Shown one piece after another: positions 7,558 through 15,901 of a DNA stretch of 64,000 nucleotides. The DNA is from Verrucomicrobiota bacterium. Its GTDB lineage: Bacteria; Verrucomicrobiota; Verrucomicrobiia; Opitutales; Opitutaceae. The notes under the pieces were generated by a model. That model did not search any database. It was not told the origin of the DNA and saw only the letters and a program-made list of their open reading frames with translations. The position numbers and the translations under genes are program-made. Numbering within the stretch: position 1 is the stretch's first letter; every line of letters starts with the position of its first letter. Where the stretch lies: the NCBI GenBank assembly GCA_023428905.1, contig JAEYWP010000027.1:13076-77075 (forward strand), in the 5' to 3' direction.

Positions 7558-9786
7558 ATGTCGCAGACTGCTTCGGACAACTGGGCCGAAACGCTGGCGC
7601 GCTTCCTTCGGGACGCGCCGGGAGTGGGCGCGGTGCGCCTGGATCCCTCGCACCGGAAAGTCGCCATCGCGACCTTGGGGGACGTCGACCTGGCACAGCT
7701 GGAGCGCCGACTCGCCGAAACGATCACGGCGGTGGAGCGTTCGCTCGCCGAGCACGCCCGCGCGCCGCAGGGCTACACCGTGACCCAAGCGGGAGGCTTG
7801 ACCGAGATGAAGGCACCCACCTGCACGACTGCTCCCACGTTTTGGAAATGGAGGGAATTCGAGTGGCCCGACACCGCCGCCGAGGCGGAACAGCCCGAGG
7901 CGTCGGAATGGAAGGAGCTCAGTGTTCTCGCCGCCGCCTGCGCCGTCTTCGGCGTCGCCGGGTTCGCGGTGGAACGTCTCGGCGTGGGGCCGGACTGGTT
8001 GAGCCGCGCCTTGTATGGCGTCGCGCTGCTGGCGGGGGGCTGGGACGCGGCCAAGGACACATGGGAGAACATCCAGGAGCGAAAGCTCGACATCCATTTC
8101 CTCATGCTCGCGGTGGCGGTGGGCGCGGTTTCGATCGGGGCGTGGGGCGAGGCCGTGCTTCTGCTCTTTTTGTTCTCCGCTTCCGGCGCGATGGAGGAGT
8201 TCGCCCTCGACCGGACCCAGCGCGAGATCGGTTCACTGCTCAAGACCGCACCGAAGACGGCTTCGCTGGTCCTCCCGCAGGGAGGCGAGCGGGTGGTGCG
8301 GGTTGAGGAAATTGGAATTGGCGATCGGGTGCGGGTTAAACCCGGCGAGGCCTTTGCCGCCGACGGCATGGTGGTCCGCGGCAAAAGTGCCAGCGACGAA
8401 TCCGCTATCACGGGTGAGGCGCGGCCGGTGGAAAAAGCCGTGGGCGACGCGGTGTTCAGCGGCACCCTCAATCTATGGGGCTCGGTGGACTTTGAGGTGA
8501 GGCGCCTGCCCTCCGAGAGTACCCTCCAGAAGATCATCCGCCTGATTCAAACCGCGCAAAAGCTGCGAGCCCCCAGTGAACGCTTCACCGACCGCTTCGG
8601 CGGCCGCTACACGCTCCTCGTGCTGGGCCTGTGCGCGGTGATGTTTTTTGTCTGGTGGCTCGGAGCGGGACTGCCTGCCTTCACCAATGACGGGGAGCGC
8701 ACCTCGGCGTTTTACCGCGCCATGACCCTGCTGGTGGTGACGAGCCCGTGCGCGCTTGTGCTGTCGATTCCATCCGCCATCCTCGCCGCCATCGCTTGGG
8801 GCGCGCGGCACGGTGTCCTTTTCCGCGGCGGCGCGGCGATCGAAAAGCTGGCCGAGATCGGCGTGGTCGGCCTGGACAAAACGGGCACGCTCACAACCGG
8901 TGAACTCGAGGTCGCAGGCCATGAAAGTTTTCCGCCGGGGCGCGAGACCGAGGTCCTGGAACTGGCGTCCGCGCTCGAGGCCAATTCGCAACATCCACTT
9001 GCCCGGGCGATCACGCGCCATGCCCGGGCCTCCGGTATCCGCGAACGCCTTACCGATGATTTTCAGTCCCTGACCGGGCAGGGGGTGCGCGGTCGGGTCG
9101 ACGGCGCCCAGGTTCTCTTGGGCAGGCGAGAACTGCTGGAGTCGGGCCCCCTGGGAGAATGGGCGCGCACACTGCCACCGGCGCCCCCGGAAATGAGCGA
9201 GGTGTGGGTGATTGGCCGCGACCTCGTCGGCCGCATTCTCCTCCGAGACCAGATTCGCGCCGAATCGCGCGGCGTCCTCGCGGCGTTGCGGAAGGCCGGT
9301 ATCCGCAGCGTCATGCTGACGGGTGACCGTCGCCACGCCGCCGAACAGGTGGCGAGGGAACTGGGCCTCGATGAGGTGCGCGCCGGCCTGACGCCCGAGG
9401 GCAAGGTGGAGGCGATCCAGGCGCTGCGTGCCGCCGGGAAACCGGTGGCGATGGTGGGCGACGGGGTGAATGACGCCCCCAGCCTGGCCGCCGCGGACGT
9501 CTCGGTCGCCATGGGGGCGCGGGGCAGTGATGCCGCCCTCGAGCAGGCGGAGGTCATTTTGATGCACGACCGGATCGAGAACTTCCTCGCGGCGCTGCGA
9601 CTCAGCCGGCGGGCCAAGCGGGTCATTCGCCAAAACCTCGCCATCTCCCTGGGCGTCGTCGTGGTGATGGCCCTCGCCTCGATCTTCGGGATTGTGCCAC
9701 TTGCCATCGGCGTCGCCGCGCACGAGGGCAGCACGGTGGTGGTCTGCCTCAATTCGCTGCGCCTGCTTTTCGGCCGCAACGCCTAG
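7558..9786 (+). CDS. PIB-type metal-transporting ATPase (SPC/HEGS type, PIB-4-like)
   Basis: A 742-residue P-type ATPase. The phosphorylation site is DKTGT (D440), the actuator motif is ITGEARPVEK, and the hinge is MVGDGVNDAPSLAAADV. The membrane metal site is SPC (396-398), with HEGST near residue 722 in the last helix. SPC plus HEG-S-T is the signature of the PIB-4 group (CoaT, CtpD, PfeT), which exports Co2+, Fe2+ or sometimes Zn2+, rather than the CPC of Cu/Zn pumps. The N-terminus (about 12-70) looks like a degenerate HMA domain without CxxC. The start is the ATG giving MSQTASDNW, 85 bp from the divergent helicase. The substrate is inferred only. Confidence 0.88.
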   Translation: MSQTASDNWAETLARFLRDAPGVGAVRLDPSHRKVAIATLGDVDLAQLERRLAETITAVERSLAEHARAPQGYTVTQAGGLTEMKAPTCTTAPTFWKWREFEWPDTAAEAEQPEASEWKELSVLAAACAVFGVAGFAVERLGVGPDWLSRALYGVALLAGGWDAAKDTWENIQERKLDIHFLMLAVAVGAVSIGAWGEAVLLLFLFSASGAMEEFALDRTQREIGSLLKTAPKTASLVLPQGGERVVRVEEIGIGDRVRVKPGEAFAADGMVVRGKSASDESAITGEARPVEKAVGDAVFSGTLNLWGSVDFEVRRLPSESTLQKIIRLIQTAQKLRAPSERFTDRFGGRYTLLVLGLCAVMFFVWWLGAGLPAFTNDGERTSAFYRAMTLLVVTSPCALVLSIPSAILAAIAWGARHGVLFRGGAAIEKLAEIGVVGLDKTGTLTTGELEVAGHESFPPGRETEVLELASALEANSQHPLARAITRHARASGIRERLTDDFQSLTGQGVRGRVDGAQVLLGRRELLESGPLGEWARTLPPAPPEMSEVWVIGRDLVGRILLRDQIRAESRGVLAALRKAGIRSVMLTGDRRHAAEQVARELGLDEVRAGLTPEGKVEAIQALRAAGKPVAMVGDGVNDAPSLAAADVSVAMGARGSDAALEQAEVILMHDRIENFLAALRLSRRAKRVIRQNLAISLGVVVVMALASIFGIVPLAIGVAAHEGSTVVVCLNSLRLLFGRNA

Positions 9787-9788
9787 GC

Positions 9789-10325
9789 TCAATCGACGAT
9801 CATCACCAGGTCACCGGCGCGCACCGCTTCGTAGAGCTCCACGATCTCCAGGTTGCGCATCAGGACACAGCCGCCGCTTTGCGGCTGTCCGATCCGGTCC
9901 TCATGGTTGGTGCCGTGGATGTAGACGTAACGGTCGTACGTATCCACCGCGCCCCCACGATTTACACCAGTTTCGAGGCCGCGCAGCCAGAGGATGCGGC
10001 TGGTGATGAGGTTGCCCGTGTCTGCTGAAGGCGGCAGCTCGCTGAAATGCTGGCCGGTGGGGATTCGCGCCTTGAAAACCATACCCGGCGGCTGGCCTGC
10101 TCCGACGCGTTCGGCGATCTCGTGGAGCCCCCTCGGGGTGCCGAGGGAACCCTTGAGGTTCGACGGTGGGCGCAGGGAGGTGGAGATGGCGAAGCTGCGC
10201 ACCAGGACACCCTGCCGGAAAAACTGCAGGGTCTGTGTGCTTATACGCACGAACAGGAGTCGTTCTGCGGGCTTGATGCCCAGCCTGTGACAGGTTTGCA
10301 TGACCTGTTCCCAAGGAGAATCCAT
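9789..10325 (-). CDS. L,D-transpeptidase (YkuD domain)
   Basis: A 178-residue enzyme with the YkuD active site: YVYIHGTNHEDRIG (H137), then QPQSGGCVLM with nucleophile C153. Family members cross-link peptidoglycan (3-3 links) or attach lipoproteins to it. No signal peptide is visible, which is unusual for a periplasmic enzyme, so either the start is wrong or export is unconventional. The chosen ATG (MDSPWEQ) has GAGG eight bases upstream; a longer start (MAPTIP) would lie inside asd. It starts one base from the GTG of asd on the other strand, and ends 2 bp from the convergent metal ATPase. Confidence 0.82.
   Translation of the reverse strand: MDSPWEQVMQTCHRLGIKPAERLLFVRISTQTLQFFRQGVLVRSFAISTSLRPPSNLKGSLGTPRGLHEIAERVGAGQPPGMVFKARIPTGQHFSELPPSADTGNLITSRILWLRGLETGVNRGGAVDTYDRYVYIHGTNHEDRIGQPQSGGCVLMRNLEIVELYEAVRAGDLVMIVD
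10313..10318 (+). promoter_or_regulatory. Shine-Dalgarno of asd, inside the divergent gene
   Basis: AAGGAG lies eight bases before the GTG at 10327 and decides that start over the upstream ATG-like alternatives in the same frame. The site is itself within the first codons of the oppositely oriented L,D-transpeptidase gene. Confidence 0.8.
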
Positions 10326-10326
10326 T

Positions 10327-11370
10327 GTGAAAACCTCACTCACTGTAGGTATCGTCGGCGCCACCGGTGCCGTGGGTCAAGAGCTGGTACGGCTCTTGGT
10401 CGAACGCAACTTCCCGATGTCCTCGCTGCGGCTCTTTGCCTCGGCCCGGTCGGCGGGCAAGACGGTGGAGCGGGCCGGTAAAACCTACACGGTGGAAGAG
10501 GCGGCACCCGGCGTCTTTGCCGACGTCGATGTGGCGTTCTTTGCCGCCGGTGGCTCGGTCACCCGTGCGCTGGCGCCGGACGCGATCAAGGACGGCTGCC
10601 TGGTGATCGACAAGAGTTCGGCCTTCCGCATGGACCCGGCTGTCCCCTTGGTCATCCCCGAGATCAATCCCGAGGCGCTGCTCACCCACAAGGGCCTGAT
10701 CGCCAATCCCAACTGTTCGACCGCGGTCACGTTGATGGGCCTTTGGCCGCTCCACCGCCGCTTTGGGTTGAAGCGGTATTTTGCCGCGACCTACCAGTCG
10801 GTTTCCGGCACGGGCGCTGAAGCCATCCAGGAGCTCGACTCCCAGAGCGCAGCCCTCGTCAACGGGCAGCCGGTTGTGCGCAAGGTTTACCCGTACCAGA
10901 TCGCCTACAACTGCATCCCGCAGGTGGATACGTTCGGCGCCGATGGTTATACCGGCGAGGAGAACAAGATGATGCTGGAGAGCCGCAAGATCATGGGCCT
11001 GCCGCTGCTGAAGGTCTCGGCCACGTGTGTCCGCGTCCCGGTGGTGCGCGCGCATTCGATCGCGGTGAACGCCGAGTTTGAAAAGCCCGTCAGCGTGGAG
11101 GCCGCGCGTGAGGCCATTGCCGCCTTTGAAGGCGCGCAACTGGTCGACGATCCCGCGGCCAAGGCCTATCCGACTCCCCTGGATTTTGCCGAGAAGGTGA
11201 AGTGTGGGGTGGGGCGCCTGCGCGTCGACACAGCCTTGGACAACGGGTTGTCGTTCTGGGTGTCGGGCGACAACCTTTGGAAGGGTGCCGCCTTGAACGC
11301 GGTGCAGAACGCCGAGCTGATGGTTCGCAACGGCTGGCTCAAGTCGAAGCGCGCCCTCGCCACCGTCTGA
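10327..11370 (+). CDS. asd: aspartate-semialdehyde dehydrogenase
   Basis: A 347-residue enzyme that reduces aspartyl-phosphate to aspartate semialdehyde, the branch point to lysine/diaminopimelate, threonine and methionine. The N-terminal NADP-binding motif is VGIVGATGAVGQEL; the catalytic cysteine is C130 in ANPNCSTAV; the substrate-binding and acid-base region includes GEENKMMLESRKIMG and RVPVVRAHS. The GTG start is supported by a strong Shine-Dalgarno. The product feeds cell-wall diaminopimelate, so the neighbouring peptidoglycan L,D-transpeptidase is a plausible functional neighbour. Confidence 0.97.
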   Translation: MKTSLTVGIVGATGAVGQELVRLLVERNFPMSSLRLFASARSAGKTVERAGKTYTVEEAAPGVFADVDVAFFAAGGSVTRALAPDAIKDGCLVIDKSSAFRMDPAVPLVIPEINPEALLTHKGLIANPNCSTAVTLMGLWPLHRRFGLKRYFAATYQSVSGTGAEAIQELDSQSAALVNGQPVVRKVYPYQIAYNCIPQVDTFGADGYTGEENKMMLESRKIMGLPLLKVSATCVRVPVVRAHSIAVNAEFEKPVSVEAAREAIAAFEGAQLVDDPAAKAYPTPLDFAEKVKCGVGRLRVDTALDNGLSFWVSGDNLWKGAALNAVQNAELMVRNGWLKSKRALATV

Positions 11371-11472
11371 GGTTTGCCTCACGCCGGGCCGCCCGGGCTT
11401 ACCGGCCGGCCTGTTCCCGATTAAATTCTTGTCAGAGGCCCGCTCGGGCAGCTTATGTCACCGTTTCCGCCC

Positions 11473-11549
11473 GGACGCCTAGCTCAGTTGGTTAGAGCAT
11501 CTCGCTTACACCGAGAGGGTCGGGGGTTCGAGTCCCTCGGCGTCCACCA
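11473..11549 (+). tRNA. tRNA-Val (anticodon UAC)
   Basis: The acceptor stem GGACGCC pairs with GGCGUCC, followed by A and an encoded CCA. The D-arm is AGCUCAGUUGGUUAGAGC; the anticodon stem UCUCG/CGAGA encloses CUUACAC, giving UAC; the T-arm is GGGGGUUCGAGUCCCUC. The cloverleaf is complete at 77 bases. Confidence 0.96.
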
Positions 11550-11556
11550 GCCTTTG

Positions 11557-11572
11557 CTCGCTGCGCAGCGAG
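11557..11572. terminator. palindrome after tRNA-Val
   Basis: CTCGCTGCGCAGCGAG is a perfect 16-base palindrome eight bases after the tRNA 3' end, flanked by CCTT and AAGG that can extend the stem. There is no T-run, so it may be a processing or weak termination hairpin. The rest of the 117 bp to ilvN shows nothing I can name. Confidence 0.4.
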
Positions 11573-11689
11573 AGCGAAGGTTGTCAGACTGAAACCGCCC
11601 CCCGGCGGCGACGACCGCCCCGCTGCGATCCAGGTCCGGCCCCGCCGCCCCGGTTTTGCTCCACTTTCCTCCCACAACCACAACACGAA

Positions 11690-12160
11690 ATGCGACACAC
11701 GATCTCTGTCCTCGTTGAGAACAAGTTCGGCGTTCTGGCCCGCGTCTCCGGCATGTTCAGCGGCCGCGGCTTCAACATCGACACCCTCAACGTCGCCCCC
11801 ACGCACGATTCGTCGTTGTCGCGGATCACCGTCGTCCTGAAGGGCGACGACGCCGCGCTCGACATGGTGACCAAACAGCTGCGAAAGCTGGTCAACGTTG
11901 TTGAGGTCGTGGACTTCAAGGAGGGCCAGGCGGTCCAGCGCGAGCTGCTCCTGGTCAAGGTCAAGGCCGACTCCAAGACCCGTTCCGAGATCATGCAGAT
12001 CTGCGACATCTTCCGCGCCAAGATCGTGAACGTGGCCCACGAATCCGTCATCGCGGAGATCACCGGCGACGAGGGCAAGCTGGCCGCGTTTCTCAAGCTG
12101 ATCGAGGTGTTCGGCATCATCGAGATCGCCCGCACCGGCCAGCTCGCCCTGATCCGCTGA
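11690..12160 (+). CDS. ilvN: acetolactate synthase small (regulatory) subunit
   Basis: A 156-residue regulatory subunit of acetohydroxyacid synthase, the first common step of valine, leucine and isoleucine synthesis. The N-terminal ACT domain (RHTISVLVENKFGVLARVSGMF, split as RHTISVLVEN and GVLARVSGMFSGRGFNI) binds valine for feedback inhibition. The C-terminal domain is ALS_ss_C-like (ELLLVKVKADSKTRSEI, then IAEITGDEGKLAAF). Length is standard for the IlvH/IlvN type. The catalytic ilvB is not in this window. ilvC follows after 61 bp on the same strand, so the two are probably co-transcribed. Confidence 0.96.
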   Translation: MRHTISVLVENKFGVLARVSGMFSGRGFNIDTLNVAPTHDSSLSRITVVLKGDDAALDMVTKQLRKLVNVVEVVDFKEGQAVQRELLLVKVKADSKTRSEIMQICDIFRAKIVNVAHESVIAEITGDEGKLAAFLKLIEVFGIIEIARTGQLALIR

Positions 12161-12221
12161 CCGCGACACGCCGCGCCCTTTCCAACGACCCTGCCCCAAT
12201 CCAGAACCCTGAATCCCTTCC

Positions 12222-13247
12222 ATGCCCGCTAAAGTCTATACCGACAAAGACGCCGACCTCGGCGTGTTCAAGAACAAGACCCTCGCTGTGCTCGGCTACG
12301 GCTCCCAAGGCCACGCGCACGCCCTCAACCTGAAAGATTCCGGCTGCAAGGTCCTGATCGGCCTGTATCCGGGCAGCAAATCGAAGTCCGTCGCTGAGCA
12401 GCACGGTTTTGAGGTGGTCGAGACGGGCGAGGCCGTCCGCCGCGCCGATGTCATCATGGTCGGTCTGCCGGACATGAAGCAGGCTGCAATCTACGAGAAG
12501 GACATCCTTCCCAATCTTTCCAAGGGCAAGACCCTGCTCTTCAGCCATGGCCTCGCGGTCCATTTCAAGCTGATCAAGCTGCACCCCGAGGTCGACTGCA
12601 TCATGGTCGCCCCGAAGGGCCCGGGCCACATGGTCCGCCGCCTATATGCCGAGGGCAAGGGCATGCCGGCGCTGATCGCCGTCGCCCAGGACAAGTCGAA
12701 GAAGGCCAAGAAGAGCGCGCTCGCCTGGGCCCGCGGCATCGGTTCGACCCGCGCCGGTGTCCTCGAGACCACCTTCAAGGAAGAGACCGAGACCGATCTC
12801 TTCGGCGAGCAGGCCGTCCTCTGTGGTGGCGCCAGCGCCCTGGTGCAGGCCGGTTTCGAAACCCTGGTTGAAGCCGGGTACCAGCCGGAGATGGCCTATT
12901 TCGAGTGCCTCCACGAGCTGAAGCTCATCTGTGACCTCATGTATGAGTCGGGTATCGCCGGCATGCGTTTCTCGATCTCCGAGACCGCCAAGTACGGTGA
13001 CATCACCCGCGGCCCGCGCGTCATCAACAAGGACACCAAGAAGGAGATGAAGCGCATCCTGAAGGAGATCCAGTCCGGCCAGTTCGTGAAGGAGTGGGTC
13101 GCCGAGCACAAGGGCGGCCTGAAGAAGTACAACAAGCTCCTGGCCAACGGCGCCAAGCACCCGATCGAAAAGACGGGCGAGCGCCTGCGCGGCATGATGC
13201 CGTGGATGGCCCGCAAGAACATCAAGGGCGTCCAGGCGGCCTACTGA
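12222..13247 (+). CDS. ilvC: ketol-acid reductoisomerase (NADP+)
   Basis: A 341-residue class I KARI that isomerises and reduces acetolactate or acetohydroxybutyrate with Mg2+ and NADPH. The Rossmann motif is VLGYGSQGHAHALNLKDSG. The metal-binding region is FGEQAVLCGG, with E-rich motifs CLHELKLICDLMYESGI and SISETAKYGD. The following phosphate-binding loop (YPGSKSKS) favours NADPH. Length and order match other short-form KARIs. It is the second gene of ilvN-ilvC and is followed by a strong hairpin. Confidence 0.97.
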   Translation: MPAKVYTDKDADLGVFKNKTLAVLGYGSQGHAHALNLKDSGCKVLIGLYPGSKSKSVAEQHGFEVVETGEAVRRADVIMVGLPDMKQAAIYEKDILPNLSKGKTLLFSHGLAVHFKLIKLHPEVDCIMVAPKGPGHMVRRLYAEGKGMPALIAVAQDKSKKAKKSALAWARGIGSTRAGVLETTFKEETETDLFGEQAVLCGGASALVQAGFETLVEAGYQPEMAYFECLHELKLICDLMYESGIAGMRFSISETAKYGDITRGPRVINKDTKKEMKRILKEIQSGQFVKEWVAEHKGGLKKYNKLLANGAKHPIEKTGERLRGMMPWMARKNIKGVQAAY

Positions 13248-13269
13248 GATTGAAACGCTGACCGTTGCG

Positions 13270-13307
13270 ATTTGGCGCTACTGGGCTGACGCTCGCTAGC
13301 GCCAAAT
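13270..13307 (+). terminator. perfect 11-bp inverted repeat between ilvC and hemC
   Basis: ATTTGGCGCTA (13270-13280) and TAGCGCCAAAT (13297-13307) are exact reverse complements around a 16-base loop. No T-run follows, so it may act as an mRNA stabiliser or attenuator rather than a classical terminator. It separates the ilv and hem genes. Confidence 0.5.
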
Positions 13308-13338
13308 TCGTTTCGGGGGTGGCGCTGATGCGTTGGAC

Positions 13339-14205
13339 ATGAGCCGTATCCAAAAAATTGTTCTCGCCACCCGCAAGAGCCCGCTGGCCCTGGCCCAGAC
13401 CGAGATGGTCGCGGCCCGGTTGCGCGAAGCGCTTGGGGTGGAGACCGAGCTGCTGAAGATCGTCACCACCGGCGACCGGCAGACGGACTGGTCGCTGGAA
13501 AAGCGCGGCGGCAAGGGGCTTTTCACCAGCGAACTCGAGCAGGCGCTGCGTCGCGGCGAGGCCGACGTGGCCGTGCACAGCACCAAGGACCTGCCGGGTG
13601 AGATGGATCCGGATCTTGGCATCGCCGGCTATCTGCCGCGGGCGGACCCGCGGGACGTGCTGGTCCTGCATGCCGGTGTCTCCAAACCCGCGACCCTTGC
13701 CACCAGCAGCCCGCGGCGGCGCCTGCAGATCGCGCGGCTTTTCCCGGCCGCGCAGTTCACCGAGATCCGGGGCAATGTGGATACGCGGCTGCGCAAGATC
13801 GGGGCGGACCATGTGGCCGATGCCACCATCCTGGCCGCGGCTGGGCTGAACCGCCTGCAGATTGGCAACTGGCCCGGGGTGGAGTTCCACGCGCTGGGCT
13901 TCGAAAGCATGGTGCCGGCGGTGGGGCAGGCCGCGATCGCGGTCCAGTGCCGCGCCGGCGACACCGGCCGGTTTGCGGGCGCCTTTGATCCGGTCACCGC
14001 CCGGCACGTCGGTGTCGAACGCGCCTTCCAGGCCGCGCTGGGCGGCGGCTGCCACACCGCCTTCGCCGCGCATGCCACGGCGGATACGCTTTACCTTTTC
14101 CATGAGGCGATCGGGCTGCGCAGCCAGCCCCTCGCGCCGGAGGATTTCCTCCAGCCGGCGGCGACCGCCGCCCGGGTCCTTACCTCCCTCGGCCTCCTGG
14201 CCTGA
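13339..14205 (+). CDS. hemC: hydroxymethylbilane synthase (porphobilinogen deaminase)
   Basis: A 288-residue enzyme that condenses four porphobilinogens into hydroxymethylbilane. Motifs seen: ATRKSPLALAQ, the GDRQTDWSL region, GGKGLFTSELEQAL, AVHSTKDLPGEM, TSSPRRRLQI, FTEIRGNVDTRLRK, and GGGCHTAFAAH, which carries the cysteine that anchors the dipyrromethane cofactor. The ATG (MSRIQK) is preferred over a TTG two codons earlier. It ends 11 bp before cobA-hemD, so the next two steps to uroporphyrinogen III and the siroheme/cobalamin branch are expressed together. Confidence 0.97.
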   Translation: MSRIQKIVLATRKSPLALAQTEMVAARLREALGVETELLKIVTTGDRQTDWSLEKRGGKGLFTSELEQALRRGEADVAVHSTKDLPGEMDPDLGIAGYLPRADPRDVLVLHAGVSKPATLATSSPRRRLQIARLFPAAQFTEIRGNVDTRLRKIGADHVADATILAAAGLNRLQIGNWPGVEFHALGFESMVPAVGQAAIAVQCRAGDTGRFAGAFDPVTARHVGVERAFQAALGGGCHTAFAAHATADTLYLFHEAIGLRSQPLAPEDFLQPAATAARVLTSLGLLA

Positions 14206-14216
14206 CCGTTTTGTCC

Positions 14217-15764
14217 ATGAAATCCGGCATCGTTTATCTGGTCGGCGCAGGCCCTGGTGACCTCGGCCTGGTGACGTTCCGCGCGAAGGAATTGATCCAG
14301 CGCGCCGACGTCCTCGTCTATGACTATCTCGTCCATCCGGACCTGCTGCACTTTTGCCGTCCCGAGTGCGAGCAGGTCTACGTGGGCAAGAAAGCCGGCT
14401 TTCACGCTTTGCCTCAGGAGGAGATCGAGGCGCTGCTGGTGAAGCACGCCAAGGCGGGCAAGACCGTGGTCCGGCTGAAGGGTGGCGATCCCTTCGTGTT
14501 CGGGCGGGGAGGAGAGGAGGCCCGCACCCTGGCGCGAGACGGGATTCGATTTGAAGTCGTGCCTGGCGTCACCGCCGCCCTCGCCGCCGGCGCCTACGCG
14601 GGGATTCCGCTCACCCACCGCAACACCAGTTCCTCCCTGGTTTTTCTGACCGGGCACGAGGACCCGAAAAAACACGAGTTACAGGTCGACTGGCGCAGTT
14701 ATGGTTCCCTGAAGAATGCCACCCTCGCGATCTACATGGGGATGGGGCACCTGCGCTTCATCCTGAGCGAACTGGTGGCGGGGGGGCTCGCCCCGGCCAC
14801 CCCGGCCGCCGTCGTGCAATGGGCCTCCCTTGGACGCCAACGCAGCGTGGCAGGCACGGTCTCCAGCCTGCCCGACCTCGTGGAAGCGTCGAAACTGGGT
14901 GCGCCCGCGATCATCTTTGTCGGCGAGGTGGTGCGTGCCCATGAGCAGATCGACTGGTTTGAACACCTGCCTCTCTTCGGGCGCCGTATTGCGATCACCC
15001 GCACCCGGGAGCAGGGAAGCGAGCTGCGCGACAAGCTGGAGGTCCTGGGAGCGGAGGTGCTGGAACTTCCCCTGATCAAGGTGAGCAAGGCGGTGGACCG
15101 GCAGATCCTGGCGGATTGTTTCCTCGAACTCGGCGGTTACGACTGGGTCGTCTTCACCAGCCCGAACGGGGTGAAGTATTTCTTCGACGAGGTGTATCGA
15201 ATCTTTGACGACGTGCGGTCCCTCGGCCTGCTGCGGTTTGCCTGTGTAGGCGAGGCCACCGCGCGCGCTATCCGGGAACACCGCATCAAGGTGGAGTGCA
15301 TGCCCGCGATCGCCACGGGCGAGGCGCTGGCGGAGGCCCTCATCGCCACCGGCAGCCTGGACAGCGCCAAGGTGATGGTGGTGACCGGAAACCTGAATCG
15401 CGACGTGCTCGTGCGAAAGCTCGAGGAGGCGCAGGCGATCGTCGACCAGCTGCCGGTGTACCGCACCGAGGGCACCGACTTGTCGGCCGATCCGACCGCC
15501 GATGAATTCCGCCAGCGGGGGGCCGATGCCATCCTCTTTTGCAGTTCGTCGGCCGCGCAGGGTTTTGCCGATCAGGCCAAAGCCCTGCAGCTCGCCGATG
15601 GCGCCAAGCGCCCGCTCGCCGGCAGCATCGGCGCGCAGACCTCCGAGACCTTGAAGAAGGTGGGGGTACCCGTGGCGTTCGAGGCCGAGACCCCCTCGTT
15701 GGATGCCCTTGTCGAAGCGCTCGTGGCAAAACTGGCAACGTCTGGAAAAGCGTCCCGACGCTAA
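14217..15764 (+). CDS. cobA-hemD: fused uroporphyrinogen-III C-methyltransferase / uroporphyrinogen-III synthase
   Basis: A 515-residue bifunctional protein. Residues 1-245 are an SUMT (CobA) domain: YLVGAGPGDLGLVTFRA, VRLKGGDPFVFGRGGEE, VVPGVTAALAAGAYAGIPLTHR and AIYMGMGHL. Residues about 255-505 are HemD (RRIAITRTREQGSELRDKL, WVVFTSPNGVKYFFDEV, ILFCSSSAAQGF). HemD cyclises hydroxymethylbilane to uroporphyrinogen III, and CobA methylates this to precorrin-2 for siroheme or B12. The fusion is known in several phyla. The ATG (MKSGIVYL) is chosen over a TTG two codons before. It is coupled to hemC. Confidence 0.95.
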   Translation: MKSGIVYLVGAGPGDLGLVTFRAKELIQRADVLVYDYLVHPDLLHFCRPECEQVYVGKKAGFHALPQEEIEALLVKHAKAGKTVVRLKGGDPFVFGRGGEEARTLARDGIRFEVVPGVTAALAAGAYAGIPLTHRNTSSSLVFLTGHEDPKKHELQVDWRSYGSLKNATLAIYMGMGHLRFILSELVAGGLAPATPAAVVQWASLGRQRSVAGTVSSLPDLVEASKLGAPAIIFVGEVVRAHEQIDWFEHLPLFGRRIAITRTREQGSELRDKLEVLGAEVLELPLIKVSKAVDRQILADCFLELGGYDWVVFTSPNGVKYFFDEVYRIFDDVRSLGLLRFACVGEATARAIREHRIKVECMPAIATGEALAEALIATGSLDSAKVMVVTGNLNRDVLVRKLEEAQAIVDQLPVYRTEGTDLSADPTADEFRQRGADAILFCSSSAAQGFADQAKALQLADGAKRPLAGSIGAQTSETLKKVGVPVAFEAETPSLDALVEALVAKLATSGKASRR

Positions 15765-15901
15765 GCCCGCGCCGTCGTCCCGCCCTCCGGGCGGCGGGCG
15801 CTCGCTGCCGCTACTCCGCGCCTGAGCGCGTCCTACTAAACGCCTTACGGGCACTTCTCCCTTTCGCTTCAGCCGGCGCCGCGCCAGACTCCTCCATTTC
15901 C

